Position numbers and translations under genes: made by a program | Notes under the pieces: model-generated | Database searches by the model: none | What the model was told of the DNA's origin: nothing | The model's input: only the letters and a program-made list of their open reading frames with translations | Part shown: positions 50,301-61,900 of the stretch, one piece after another | How positions within the stretch are numbered: the stretch's first letter is position 1 | How the letters are laid out: each line of letters begins with the position of its first letter | Source: Geosiphon pyriformis | Taxonomy: Eukaryota; Glomeromycota; Glomeromycetes; Archaeosporales; Geosiphonaceae | Direction: 5' to 3' | Length of the DNA stretch: 64,000 bases | Assembly: GCA_016748015.1 (NCBI GenBank) | Contig: JAAOMT010000591.1 | Location: 543,996-607,995 of the forward strand

Positions 50301-51305
50301 CTTTGGAAAAACAAAAACAATTCAGAAAACTCTAGCTCACTATTATTGGCCTACCTTGGGAAAAGATATTGCTGAATACATCAAAACCTGTGATATCTGC
50401 CAAAGAAGAGGAAAAAAGATATCCATCCAATCTCTGTTGGTCAACCCTTTGACAGAATTGATATAGATGTTGTTGGACCTTTAACAATAACTCCTAATGG
50501 CAACAGATACATTATCACAGCTACCAACTATCTTACAAAGTGGGTAGAAGCAAGAGCCACTTCAGACCAAACAGCAGCCTCAATAGCCAATTTCATTTAT
50601 GAAGATATCATTTGTCACTATGGCTGCCCCAAAGAACTTTTATTTGACAGAGAAAGAGCTTTTCTCAATACACTTGTTGAAGAACTTTGTAAAAAAATGG
50701 GAATACATCACAAACTTTCCTCTCCTTATCACCCCCAAACAAATGGTCTAGTGGAACATTTCAATAGAACACTATGTGAAACCTTAGCCAAAACCAGTGA
50801 AGAAACAAACTTATGGGACAAAGTACTGCCTTCAGCCTTGTTTGCTTATAGAACTGTGAATTATGACATAACAAGTTATGAACCCTTTTATCTACTCTAT
50901 GGACAAATGGCAACCCTACCAATAGAAACTGACATTAAGACAATACCCTTTGAAGAAATAACAATAGGGAATTACAAAGACATTTTGCAAAGAAGACTTG
51001 GTACCATTCTTGACTCATTAGTAGAAGCACGGATAATTGCCTTTGAAAAGATAAAACAATTCCAAGAGAAGCTTAAGAAAAAGAAAACATATAAAACACT
51101 TTCCTTAAGTGTTGGTGACTTAGTTTTAGAATACCACTCAGACAGAGACAATGTCTATAGTGATAAATTCTCTAGCCAGTGGAAAAGACCCTTTATAGTC
51201 AACAAAGTTTTGAACAATGGTTCTTATATCTTACAAAATCAATATGGAACAATCTTCAATGATCACTCTGTTCATGGCACATGACTCAAAAAATATCACA
51301 AATGA
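47311..51305 (+). pseudogene. A3 pol (protease, RT, RNase H, integrase), nearly intact
   Basis: Open from the slip site to TGA 49900. The protease active site DSG is intact (47813-47821). The RT catalytic box reads YLDN (49189-49200), so polymerase activity is probably lost. RNase H has LHTDASGFGLG. The integrase zinc domain (HTDPLAGHFG, CDICQRR) is open from 50152, then a deletion of about 13 nt near 50417 shifts the frame. The core resumes with HPQTNGLVEHFN, keeping the catalytic Glu. A CGA-to-TGA stop is at 51282 and the natural stop at 51303-51305. Confidence 0.9.
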
Positions 51306-51406
51306 CCTAATTGGTTACCTGTTGTGGTAATACCGACCCAAATGATCAACAAAAATCAGATATAAATAAATGCACCATTCCCAAAACAGAGGTATCTTCA
51401 ATTGAC

Positions 51407-52063
51407 ATGAACAATTATTTCCTAGATCAAAACATACAAAATGCTTTCTACACTTTCCATGAGTACTGGATCAAAAATTATCCAAATGCTACTCTAACCA
51501 TTGGAAAACAAACCACCATAACTGATAACAGTGGAACACATACTGTTATTAGACCAAAAAAAACCACTACCAGAAGAGAAAGAATTGGTAGCAAAATGGA
51601 TAAGTATTTGCTGGAAAGCATAACAGTAGCAATACTTACACCTTCCATAACTATTGGAAAAATGATTAAAGAAATCTTGCCTATTGACAAAAACTTGTCA
51701 TATAGAAGACAACTAGAATTCTATGGTCATCTTGGTGAAATCATAGAAGAAATGAAGCTCATAAAGAAAACAACTTCAGAGATACAAGTGGAAATTTTGG
51801 GCATTATACATTTAGATGTCCCAAGAGTTTTGACCATTACAAGAAGAGCCAAAACTCTTATACAAAGATTTGGTTTCTTGGATACAAAGCTTATTTCGCC
51901 TCAAGTACTATACACTCTATCCACAAAAGACTTCAACAAACTAGTTAGTTTTGAGTTAGACAAAACCCTTCAATTAGAATACCCTATAAATAGCTTGATT
52001 TTGCCAGAGCTTAATCTCTTTGGAGAGGATGATGTTATGATTGAAACCCATAATTTTTATTAG
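51407..52063 (+). CDS. A3 ORF3, intact extra ORF after integrase
   Basis: A 218-codon ORF from ATG 51407 to TAG in the 3' LTR, in a different frame from pol and about 100 nt after the pol stop. Basic N-terminal half (HTVIRPKKTTTRRERIGSK), then mixed helical segments (YGHLGEIIEEMKLIKKTTSE; VLTITRRAKTLIQRFG) and an acidic end. No signal peptide, clear membrane helix or known motif, so not an obvious envelope protein. It lacks stops although its own gag and pol have them. Confidence 0.72.
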   Translation: MNNYFLDQNIQNAFYTFHEYWIKNYPNATLTIGKQTTITDNSGTHTVIRPKKTTTRRERIGSKMDKYLLESITVAILTPSITIGKMIKEILPIDKNLSYRRQLEFYGHLGEIIEEMKLIKKTTSEIQVEILGIIHLDVPRVLTITRRAKTLIQRFGFLDTKLISPQVLYTLSTKDFNKLVSFELDKTLQLEYPINSLILPELNLFGEDDVMIETHNFY

Positions 52064-52757
52064 TTATCACATGTATAAGCCACTGATGTCATATAATTAG
52101 CCACTCTATTTTCAGATAGTGATCATTGATCTGATCAATGACCTGACCATTGACCTGATTATTGACCTGATCAATGACTTGATTGTTGACCTGATCATTG
52201 ACCTGATCATTGACCTAGTTGTTGACCTGGTTGTTGACCACTTTCATTAGCTATATAAGCAATGAGTTTCTTAGCAGTAGAAAATCATCTCTCAGACAAG
52301 AATCAAATAAATAAAAATAACAATTTCATCTCAATCACTCTCTTATTGCTAATTTCCCTTTCACTACCTTCAAGTATCCGAACATCTTAGGATAAAAGAT
52401 TACTTGTTGGTCTTTTCCTGATGTATATAATTGTAGTATTTGAAGATTATTTGAATAAATGTGACTGAAAAGCACAAGTTGATACCTGATATTGAATTCT
52501 AAGAGTGCCGACATGAGGCATAGAATTATACCAGTGGTGATCAATTGTTGACAGTACGGACTATCCCTCTACCTTCAGATTCCCCAGTTACCTTTGAAAA
52601 GAATAGCAACTGAGATATTTTATGAGACTGATCTTGCACATTGAATCCATACTCATTCAATTTGCTCATTGAAGTTGAATCCTCTTTGATTATTTCCATC
52701 ACCCTACAATTCTGTTCTTCCTTGTTATTCATTAGCTTGTTACTCCAACCCATAACA
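52033..52757 (+). repeat. A3 3' LTR
   Basis: A 725-bp LTR after GGAGAGGATGA. It has ten 12-bp units at 52123-52240 and a TATATAAG box near 52251-52258. Confidence 0.93.
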
Positions 52758-54183
52758 ATACTATTACACTGTATGGAAACATCACCTATTTTGACTATGG
52801 GTTTGCCATTATCTTTACCACTATTCCTTGAAGTACTATGTATACTTGAACCAACAGTTGGATTTCTCTTGACCCTATTATCAATACCCATTGTTTTTTC
52901 CATTCAGTTTGCAATTTGCAACGTTCTCTCCACAATCTATTTCTTGCTTAAGTAACTGCCTATTTACACACCTTAATTAATACATTATTGCTAGTCCTTA
53001 GGTCGATGTCAGAAAAAGCATTGATCCTTCCAAATTGCTTATTGATTAGTCCTTTACATAGCAGATCTATGTTAGACATTGACATGATGTATTCATTAGA
53101 CAGTACAATCTTCTCATCAGTATTATGGGCTTTACGTCTCCCTTTCACAGCCTCTGAAAGGCACTGTATCTGCTTATTTTTTATATCATCAATCGGTGTC
53201 TTGCCCTCTTGGGTATTCAAAGAGCATTCCCAAAAGTGCTGGTTGGTTTTCACTTCCCTGTGACATGTCTTGCAAAGATTATTCAGGTATACATGGGGAC
53301 ATCTGTTGTATAGCATCTCTGCTGTTGGCAGCATGTTGTGAAATGATTTCATAATAAATGTGCGCATTGCTGAAGAACCAGCTGAGGTGAAGCCAGATGA
53401 CATCTTTCCATCCCAGTTCCAAATCTTGGTTGTACATATCTAGTCTATATCTTGGTCTAAAGATCCTATTGTCTCTTGGACTTTGTTGTTGCCTATCCAG
53501 TCTAAAGCTGATTGAAGCCTAATCTGTTTGTTCAGAAAATGCCTGATGTTTAGATCCAATTCAACTTCTCCACAAACAGGAATGTATGCAGTCTCCTTAG
53601 CATTGTAGGCCCACCTCACTGTATCAAGAGTAGTAGATCCTTTGGCTAGTTTGTCAGCCTTCTCATTTTCTAATATACCAGCATGTGCAGCCACTTTGTT
53701 CATGTTGAGATCAATCCTCTTTTCCCTTATTATTGCTCTGATTGCATTCCATGTGCACTAGTTTGAAGTTTTGAGCTGATTTTTAATAGACAGGGGAGAA
53801 TCTTTGGACAACCATCTTTGAGCCGTTGCCATTACTGCTTAACTATCCATGTTTATTGTTAGTTTGCATCTGTAAGGTACTGTTTCCAAAGCTAGCAATA
53901 CAGCCTTTGCCTCTGCTTTTGTCGATGATAATGTTCCATCAATTGCTATACCAAATTTGGTCTCTATCCTATGTGTTATAAAAGCAGCTGCTCTTCTTGC
54001 TTCCTCAGAACCAGCTCTTACCAGTGAGCCATCTGTTGATATTTCTATTTCTTTTCTGAGTCTTAACTTCTCTCATACACACTTCTATTGTGGTAGTAAA
54101 GTGTCAGGGATATGGATATAAATAGTGTCTCTTTGCATTGTTTCTAAATCATCTGGTATTTGGTTAGTCAGTATGTGCAAAAA
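52758..54183 (-). mobile_element. LINE ORF2 3' part (minus strand), 5'-truncated
   Basis: The reverse complement of about 62420-63850 of the plus-strand LINE. Minus-strand frames 53403-52960 and 53703-53440 encode the RNase H end (MNKVAAHAGILENEKADKLAKG, keeping an Asp that is Asn in the plus copy) and the Cys/His-rich C-terminal part (TCHREVKTNQHFWECSLN). The 5' end stops abruptly near 54183, as is common for LINE insertions. Stops are present. Confidence 0.88.
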
Positions 54184-55521
54184 CTTTTTTTCTCTCTTTG
54201 ACTGCTACCACACAATTTACTACATCTCAAATTTGGAAAAGTAAGTTTTTGCAAAGAAAACTTTAATTATAATAAACTATTATTACTATCACAACAGACT
54301 TAAAAGTGACTGATAACAACATCAACAGTGAAGTGACAACAGTCACACAAAGAAGTACAAGTGTAGAGACTATTGTTAGTGAATACCAAGTGGAAGGGAA
54401 AATAACTTCCACTGTTGAAGGAGAAGACATCAATGCTAATCCACAAAGTTCATTGACTGTGGAAACTGCCAGACTTATTACACCTTCATTTAGATTTGAA
54501 ACTACTAATAGACCATTTGGAAGTGTGAACACAAGTAGTGGAGACAATACACTCTTTAGAATAGCCAAAACATCGAAAAGAACAGCTCCACATAGGAGAG
54601 CAGCAGATTTTTCTCCGATAACAGCTAACAAATTGGAGGAAAAGGCCAACAAAAAATACAGACACATCGGAGAATTAAGTATAAAAGGGCTAAGTGAGAA
54701 ATTCACCCAAATATCTGAAGAAAACTTACCCGAAACCACATCTGTTCAAACTGATACCTTTGTCTTGCAGCCAATGTTCAACAAAGGAGGAAATAGCAAC
54801 AAATTTCAAATGGAAGCTTGGACTGGTGAAAAGAAAGCCTCAAAGTCCCTGAGAAAAATGGATGGAACATCCAAAGTGCCTAAAGAAGACAGAAACAGAG
54901 CTGCACAAATAGAAGCAGCTCTGAGAAAGTGCAATCCTGATATTTTGGACAGGATCAACAAAGGAAAGTCTGCATTAGAGAATGAAAAACAAACAGACAA
55001 TCCATTTGATGCAAACAGAGATAAGCCTAATGCAGAGGATGTCGCAGAAGACATAGAAGAATCTGAATCAAGCCTATCAAGCAGAATGGCTAGTCCAAGT
55101 CCAGGATAATACAGTAGTAAATCGCTTGGAAAAAAACCCATGTCTGTGGAAGCAAACCAGGAGGAAGGATGGCGAACAGTGGTCCATGGAACCAAGAGAC
55201 ATGTACTTTTTGTACAAGCGTTGGATATACCTGAGAAAATCATGGGAAAGAAAGTGGGGTGGATCTATGATCTCTTGGGAAATGTCAGTTACCTCTTGAA
55301 AGCTGTAATGGCTAGAAACCAAGAAATCAGAGTGGATTTTTCCCAAATGGCTGGAAGAGACCAAGCCAGAGAAATTCTGGCAAATAATGAAATTGAATCA
55401 TTTTTGATGGCTACTGATGGCGTCAACATCCAAATAGCTGGTCAGAAAAAAGTCCTAGTAAGAGATATCCCCTTGGGCATCTCTGACAGAGAGGTGAGGG
55501 CTGCTATGAAAGAATTTGGTG

Positions 55522-55535
55522 AGGTCAAAAAAATC
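55522..55535 (+). repeat. Target site duplication of the half-LINE, left
   Basis: AGGTCAAAAAAATC, identical to 57983-57996. Fourteen bases, typical of target-primed LINE insertion. Confidence 0.95.
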
Positions 55536-57982
55536 TTTTTTTTTTTTTTTTTGTTAATGTGTAGCCATGCCAGTTGTTTATTAGTTATTCCACAGTAATG
55601 TGGTGGTTTCATAAAGCCAGCTCACCCAATAATACATATTACAAGATGCGGCTAATCACAAACAGAAAGCCCTAACTACACACTAGTACTACCTTTGCTA
55701 CCTAATGTATTAAACATATCTAATTCATACATCTTACTCATAATGCATACAAGTTCATGACTACTCTTAACAAGACTGCTCATCCACTTAGCAGTCTGAT
55801 CTGGATCAGACTTGATATTAGAGGATTGAACCTCCCATAACTCCATCATTGCATCAAATGTATCATCATAGACCGAAAAATCTTTAGCATCACCATCATC
55901 ATCATCATTATCATCATCATCATCCATGTCTTCATCATCAGATATGTTATAGTGTACCTTCTCACTCCTCAACTTAAGGGCCCCCACTTCCTTTTGCAGC
56001 ACAGAAGCCACAGCACGAACAGCCTTAATTTGGTTTCCCAATCCAATTACAGTTTCCTTCATTGCCTCTGCCATAACTGGTGGAGTAGACAATAATGTAG
56101 TAACCAATGCAACCAAAGAACCCACAGGCTCCACTATAGATTTGATCAACAAAGACAGTTCACTAAGTTGGGTTTCCAGAGAAGCCAATCTAGCATTAAC
56201 AGCAACATCTGAACCAGAGGAGGCAACTGGCAACCGGCAACAGCAGCACCACAACTTTGGGGGAGGTACTGAAAGCCAGACCCATATCAGCAGCCACAGC
56301 AACAGGAAGAACCACAGAAGTGGTGGCTTTGGCATAGGATTTAGCTCCAACGAGAGATGACTTGAAAATGATGGGACCACCAGCAGAATTAGAAAAGAGT
56401 TTGGGAGGGAGAAGTGGCAACACCTTGCAGTCCACAGCCAAATGATCTAAACTTTGACATCTATAGCAGTGATGACATCCAGGAGTTTCCCACCAGATGC
56501 GGCAGCCACATAAGATACCAGTTTTTGAAACAGCAGCATTTAAAGATTCCAAGGAATCAAAGGTCACCACAGCAAAGTGTTGATGTTGATAGGAATCAGG
56601 GGAGTGGGGAATGAAACACGTATGGCCACCAACTTGGGAGACCAGATCACTTATCTCAAATGCAGTGCAGCCAAATGGAAGATTAACCAGCTTAGCTTTG
56701 AAAGCATCTCTTGAGGAGATAATCTCCTTTTGGTTGGCAATGGAAAGAATCCTAACACTATCTTTTCTGACCAACACAGACCAGTTAGAGAGAGCAGCAG
56801 CAGCAGAAGAAATGTCCTTAAAGTTGACCACAGCATATTGCCATAAGCCAGCAGGCTTCAACTTAACAGAAGTGACAACACCAAAAATGCCAAGAGCAGA
56901 TTTGATGTCATCAGAAGAGATACCCAAAGGTATATCATGCAGTGCAACTGACAAGGAAGGGGAAGAAACAGAGGCCACACCAGAAGACTGTGCAATCTTA
57001 AGAGTGGTCAAAAACACTTCATCACTGATGGCCACTTTGGTGGCACCATTTAGACACTTTTGAGATGCAAATTCCACACAGAACAACTTAACAGCATCTC
57101 GTGAAACTGACTTAAGCCCAATACAACCAGGCAGTAACTGAAACAAGGAACCAAGCAGGGCCATTTTGATCTTAAACGTAGCACCAGGTACAAGATTGGA
57201 GGCCACCCAACCAGAGAATCTTTGACGTCCACTCACATTCACCTAAGCACCAGCATCAGATGCACCAGAAACTGGGGGGGGAACAGTTGATTCCATTTCC
57301 ATCTGATCAGCCCAATCTTTGAGATCATCTGGATTGATGGACTGTTTTGCTATTGGAATTGGCAATGATCTGCCAGAGAGTACCACATCAGGCAACACAG
57401 CCAGTGGTTGATCTTGGCCCATTTTGGGAGATGTACTGCTGCTGTTGCCATCCATATCAGGAATAGGGCTGGCTGCTGCTGTGAAGATCTTACTGAAGAT
57501 CTCATCTGGAACCACAAAGGGGTTCGGTGTGACCATAGCAGTTGTGACTGCCTGCTGCTGTTTTTTGGGATTTTTCGCTTTTGTGGCCATTTGTGAAGCA
57601 GTAGTAGTAGAAGTAGTAATGGGAGTGGTAAGAGCAGGAAAGACCAATTTGTTGACTGGTTTGTTATTAAAAATCTTTGGGCTCTTTGAAGTGGTAGAGA
57701 CAACACTGGGACTAACTCGAGTGTGTCTTTTTGAAGGAACTTTGACTGGAGAAGAACTTCCAGCCAAAGGAGAAGAAAATGAACCAGAAGCCGCTAAAGG
57801 CAGCTTATTACTATTATTTTTTAAAGGAAATGTAGCCAGAACGTTTTGTCTAGCTGTTTCAATAACAGAGAGATTCTCTCATGTTGAAACTTTATTAGTT
57901 ACTATAGGAAAAGTAACGTTTGCAACTTTTTTACTCTTAGCTCTATTTGTGGTCATGAAATTTAGGAGAGAAAGAGTTTTTT
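55536..57982 (-). mobile_element. ORF1-only LINE derivative (half-LINE)
   Basis: Minus-strand insertion with a 17-nt poly(A) tail (plus-strand T at 55536-55552). A 3' end of about 120 bp is shared with the LINE, including the last coding bases (TSV-stop). It carries a single ORF1-type gene and no ORF2. At 2447 bp with its ORF1 start preserved, it looks like a complete non-autonomous element rather than a 5'-truncated copy. Confidence 0.88.
55676..57956 (-). pseudogene. ORF1-like protein of the half-LINE
   Basis: The frame starts MTTNRAKSKKVANVTF at 57956. It has a CGA-to-TGA stop near 57880, a TAG at 57243-57245, and a frameshift near 56200-56260 in a GTTGCC-repeat stretch. Ser/Thr/Pro-rich N-terminus, then an RRM-like region (LHDIPLGISSDDIKSALG, GLWQYAVVNFKD), a second unit (FKAKLVNLPFG, FAVVTFDSLESL), a knuckle CYRCQSLDHLAVDC, a heptad-like helix (RLASLETQLSELSLLIKS) and an acidic Asp tract. 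Homologous to LINE ORF1 by PLGIS...FG...AVV. It binds nucleic acid by analogy only. Confidence 0.85.
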
Positions 57983-57996
57983 AGGTCAAAAAAATC
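57983..57996 (+). repeat. Target site duplication of the half-LINE, right
   Basis: Identical to 55522-55535. Confidence 0.95.
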
Positions 57997-58999
57997 CAAA
58001 TCAGAGTGGCTGGCAAATGGCAATCAGCAGTGGTTGAGTATAGCAACCAAGAAGAAGCAACAAGAGCTGTAGATCAATGGTCGACCATGGTCAGAACCCA
58101 AAAGATTATTGAGCAGAGAAAAACTTGGGAAGCTAAATTAGTGGGCCTACCACAGAACTATACTGCTCATTATTTGAGCACCACTTTGGATCAAATCAGT
58201 GTCCAATCCTGCTTCATTCCAAGAACTAGTAAAAATTACACAAGGATGAGCTGTGCTTATGTTGGATTTGACAGTGAAGCTAGCCGCAACAATGCCACAA
58301 AAAAACCCTTGGTAATTGGTGACACACTGGTCCACTGGGTGCCTACTGATGCTAAAGAGTGCCACTTCTGTTACCAGGTAGGACATTTGGTCTCAAAATG
58401 TCCAACTCTGCATAAGAAGAAAGAAAGAGGTACCAAGAAAGTTACCAACAATATCAGGTTGGCAAAACTGTATGTTAAGAGGAATGTTCCAGAGGAAAAC
58501 ATCAAAACCTTTGGTGGAAGATCATATGTTGATATGGCTGCACTCAGACTGCCCCATAACTGGAACAACAACAATCCAAACAATACTCAGAAACCTAGTC
58601 CACAAGTGAACAATAGGGAAGAACAATCAAAAAAAGGAGGGAACCAACCATGGAAGAGTGAAATTGATGAACTAAGACAGCAGGTTAATGAAATGGTGAA
58701 ACTGCTGAATGCAGTTGCTGCCAAACTTGGAGTGACATTAGAAAAAAGTGAAAATGTAATAGTTATTCAACAGCCAAATGACACCTCAGAAGAAAAAGAA
58801 GTGGTAGAAATGGGGTTACCAAGCCAAAGTACTATATTGAAATCTACTCCAGCAGAAAAAAAAGAGGCATACAACCCAGAATTGGAAATCAAAAAAATCA
58901 AAAAAACTTTGGAACTCATTCTGGAGTTACTGAAGCAAGTGAAAAAACAGAGTAGCTGGAGCAGTTCTACTGCTGAAGAATCTAAATCTATGGAAACAG

Positions 59000-61900
59000 A
59001 TGATGTGTAGCACACCTAATTCCAACATAGAACAGAACTACTCCAATAACAACACTTGGAAAATTGGTACTGTTAATGTTAGGAGACTTAATAATCCTGG
59101 TAAAGCTGAAGAGGTGCTACAGTGGATTATTGAGGAACAATTTGATTTTGTGATTGTTACAGAAACTAAAATGACTCCAACAAAAGAAAAGGGTGTATTT
59201 TTTGGTTCTGATGAATATCATGCCTTTTGGAAATCAAGTACAGAGAAACAAATGGGAACTGGTGTTGGAATACTGGTCAAAAAATGTTGGATACACCATG
59301 TAAAAACAATCAAGAGGTTTCATGGGAGATTGTTGCATTTGGGGTTGAAATTTAGAGGAAGAATCAATGTGCACATAGTAGGACTGTACACGCCTGCTTC
59401 CAAATCACCTACTGAGAGAGCAGTAGCTAAAGAAATTAGGAAACTTTTGGGAGACATTGTACAAAACAAAGAGATTATCATAGTAGCAGGTGATTTGAAT
59501 GAAGATCTGTCATCCAAGTCACTTGAGGAAACATATGCTACAAATAAGGCCAAAGCTTGTCCAACTGCTGCAACATTACAACATATGAATTTAGTGGATA
59601 CACATGGGACATATGCAACAAACAATCCAGAAAAGACATGGGCATCAAATGGTGTACAAAGAAGATTGGACTATGTGTTTACTGATGCAGTTACAGCCTC
59701 ACTGGTCACAAACATTGGGGTAATTGATGTTAACAAATCCTTTAGCACTGATCACAAAGCTGTGGTGACAATCATCTGATCTGACAGAATTTGGCAGGCA
59801 CTAAAAATCTAGATCTGAAAGAAAGAAGGGTAGCACAACTATGATTGATGTTAAAAAGGCATCTGGAGTCCAATGGAAAATCTATGCTAGAGAAACTGAT
59901 CGACTAACAGATGAAGCACAAAGAAAATCAATAGATAACAACAACAATGATCTAAACCAGATGTGGCTTACAATCAAGGAAACTGTGTTACAAGCTGCTG
60001 AGTGCTTACCAAAAAGGAAAGTGGGAGCCCGATCTGTACACACAAAGAAAGAATGCATAGATCACAAGCTTGTTAAGATTGTTGCTGATATAATCAAACT
60101 AATAAGAGTAAACAATGCAGATATGCACGATAACAATGTTATGCAGTTGTTGGCCAAATGGAAACAGTTGAAACCTGAGGCAGTTAATGCATATCTGATA
60201 ACTCTCCCAAAGGATAAGCTAATTGTGGAACTCAATATTAAGAAAGAATACAGATCAATGCTGCGAGCTAGGATCAGGCTACAACAGCAGAGACAGATAG
60301 TGGATAATATCATTAGTAGACAACAAAACTTTGATCTAAACAAAGGAGCTATGATCAAAAGCATCATGAACAGAAAAAGACAAAGAATTGTACTAGACCA
60401 TGTAATTGAAAAAGGCGAATTTCATGATGATCCTGATGAAATTAAAAAGCTAGTAAACAAAAAAGCCCAAGGATGGACCAGAACAAGAAGCATTGAGCCT
60501 GACCTATAAAAAAGTTGAGAACACAGATTTGAACTGATCGAAAGCATTCTAGACCATGCCTTTGATGGTGTAATGAATGAATTAACAAATGAGGAATTTA
60601 AACACATATTGAGCAACACACCCCATAACAAAGCTCCTGGCCCATCAGGCATTCAAGCTGAACTCTGGAGGAAGGCTGGGCCTAATACCAAGTCTAAACT
60701 GAAAATGTTGCTCAATGCTTGCATTAAAGCAGCAAACATGCCTAAGGAGTGGAGAGTAGCACAAGTTATACTGATTCCAAAACCAAAAGAATGGGGTGGC
60801 AATATTGACATTACCAGGCCGATCACACTCATTGAAAGCACCAGAAAAATCTTAACAAAGATTCTAACTGTGAGAATATCAAAAGCATGTGAACTCCACA
60901 ATGTCCTAAAAGGTTACAATATCTCAGTATTAAAGAATACCTCCACAGCAGTGCCTATTCATGTGATTAATGCTGTAGCTGAACATGCAAGAGAATTTGA
61001 TAAGGAGGCTTGGTTTACATTTCAAGACATGAAAAAGGCATATGATTCAGTGGGATGGAAACCCATGGAAGCTGCACTAAAGAGAATTAAGATGAACAAT
61101 AGGTTTACTGAGCTGTTTGGCTTGATGCACAACAATAGAAGTAACAAGATAATAACTGAATTTGGGTTAAGTGATGAATATCAAGTACAGGATGGACTGG
61201 ATCAGGGGGAAACAAGCTCACCCATTATGTGGAGAATTTTCTATGACCCCTTACTGTGTGAAGTAAAACAAGCCAATTATAGTCAGGGATACAAACTGAC
61301 AGCAGCATGGAAAAAGTGGGATAATCAAGCGGATACACAATCTCTGTTGGTGTCAGTGAATCACCTTGCCTTCATCAATGACACAGTGTGGATAGCTAAC
61401 TCAAGACAAGAAATCCAAAGTATTTTGGACACAGCCAGCTTCTTTTTTAGAATGGTAGATATTGAGATCAACTTAGGAAAGACTGAGACAATGGTGATCA
61501 GACCCTCCAAAAGGAGATCTTTGATGGTGGAGCCACTAAAATTTGGTCCAGACCAACAAATTTTGAAATTGTTGGATCCATCTACGTGTACCTGATATTT
61601 GAGAGTGTGGATCAGAGCAGATGGTAAAAATGAGACTGTTCTAAAAATGATAGGATCTGACATTGAAGCAGTGTGTGCAGTCATCAGGAAAAAACACGTA
61701 ACTGAGAAACAGGCCATCTAAATTTTTAACAGTATACTCAGTCCAGCTATTGAATTCAGATCTCAGTTGACTCATATTCCTAATAGCTGGGCTAGAAAAT
61801 GGACTTCAAAGATTTTGGCCACTGTGAAGAAAAAAGCAAAACTCTCAGTAGACTTTCCAGCCAGTGCCATGCATCACTCATCCTTGTATAACCTGTTCAA

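Larger units (their letters stand above)
44976..52757 (+). mobile_element. LTR retrotransposon family A, copy A3 (least damaged)
   Basis: LTRs at 44976-45712 and 52033-52757 with TGTTA/TAACA ends. A 4-bp target duplication ATAC is at 44972-44975 and 52758-52761. It is inserted in the 3' part of the minus-strand LINE. Its pol is open from the slip site to 49902, the longest frame in the window, and ORF3 is intact. Confidence 0.95.
54306..59010 (+). pseudogene. LINE ORF1, split by a half-LINE and with one stop
   Basis: Frame runs 54306-55535 and resumes at 57997; deleting the insert and one target copy keeps the frame exactly, giving about 747 codons. A TAA at 55107-55109 interrupts it. The N-terminal half is polar. 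An RRM-like segment starts VLVRDIPLGISDREVRAAM and continues after the insert with GKWQSAVVEYSNQEEATRAV. A CX2CX4HX4C knuckle, CHFCYQVGHLVSKC, is near 58360-58405. The C-terminus is charged and probably coiled coil. Nucleic-acid-binding ORF1 proteins of LINEs have this layout. Confidence 0.88.

Noticed and set aside
51407-52063. ORF3 as an envelope gene
   Set aside because: No signal peptide, no convincing membrane anchor and no Cys pattern of envelope proteins.
54263-54739. 158-codon minus-strand ORF
   Set aside because: It is the antisense shadow of LINE ORF1, with composition typical of reverse-strand reading.
57424-57984. 186-codon plus-strand hydrophobic ORF resembling a membrane protein
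   Set aside because: It is antisense to the half-LINE ORF1, whose homology on the minus strand is clear.
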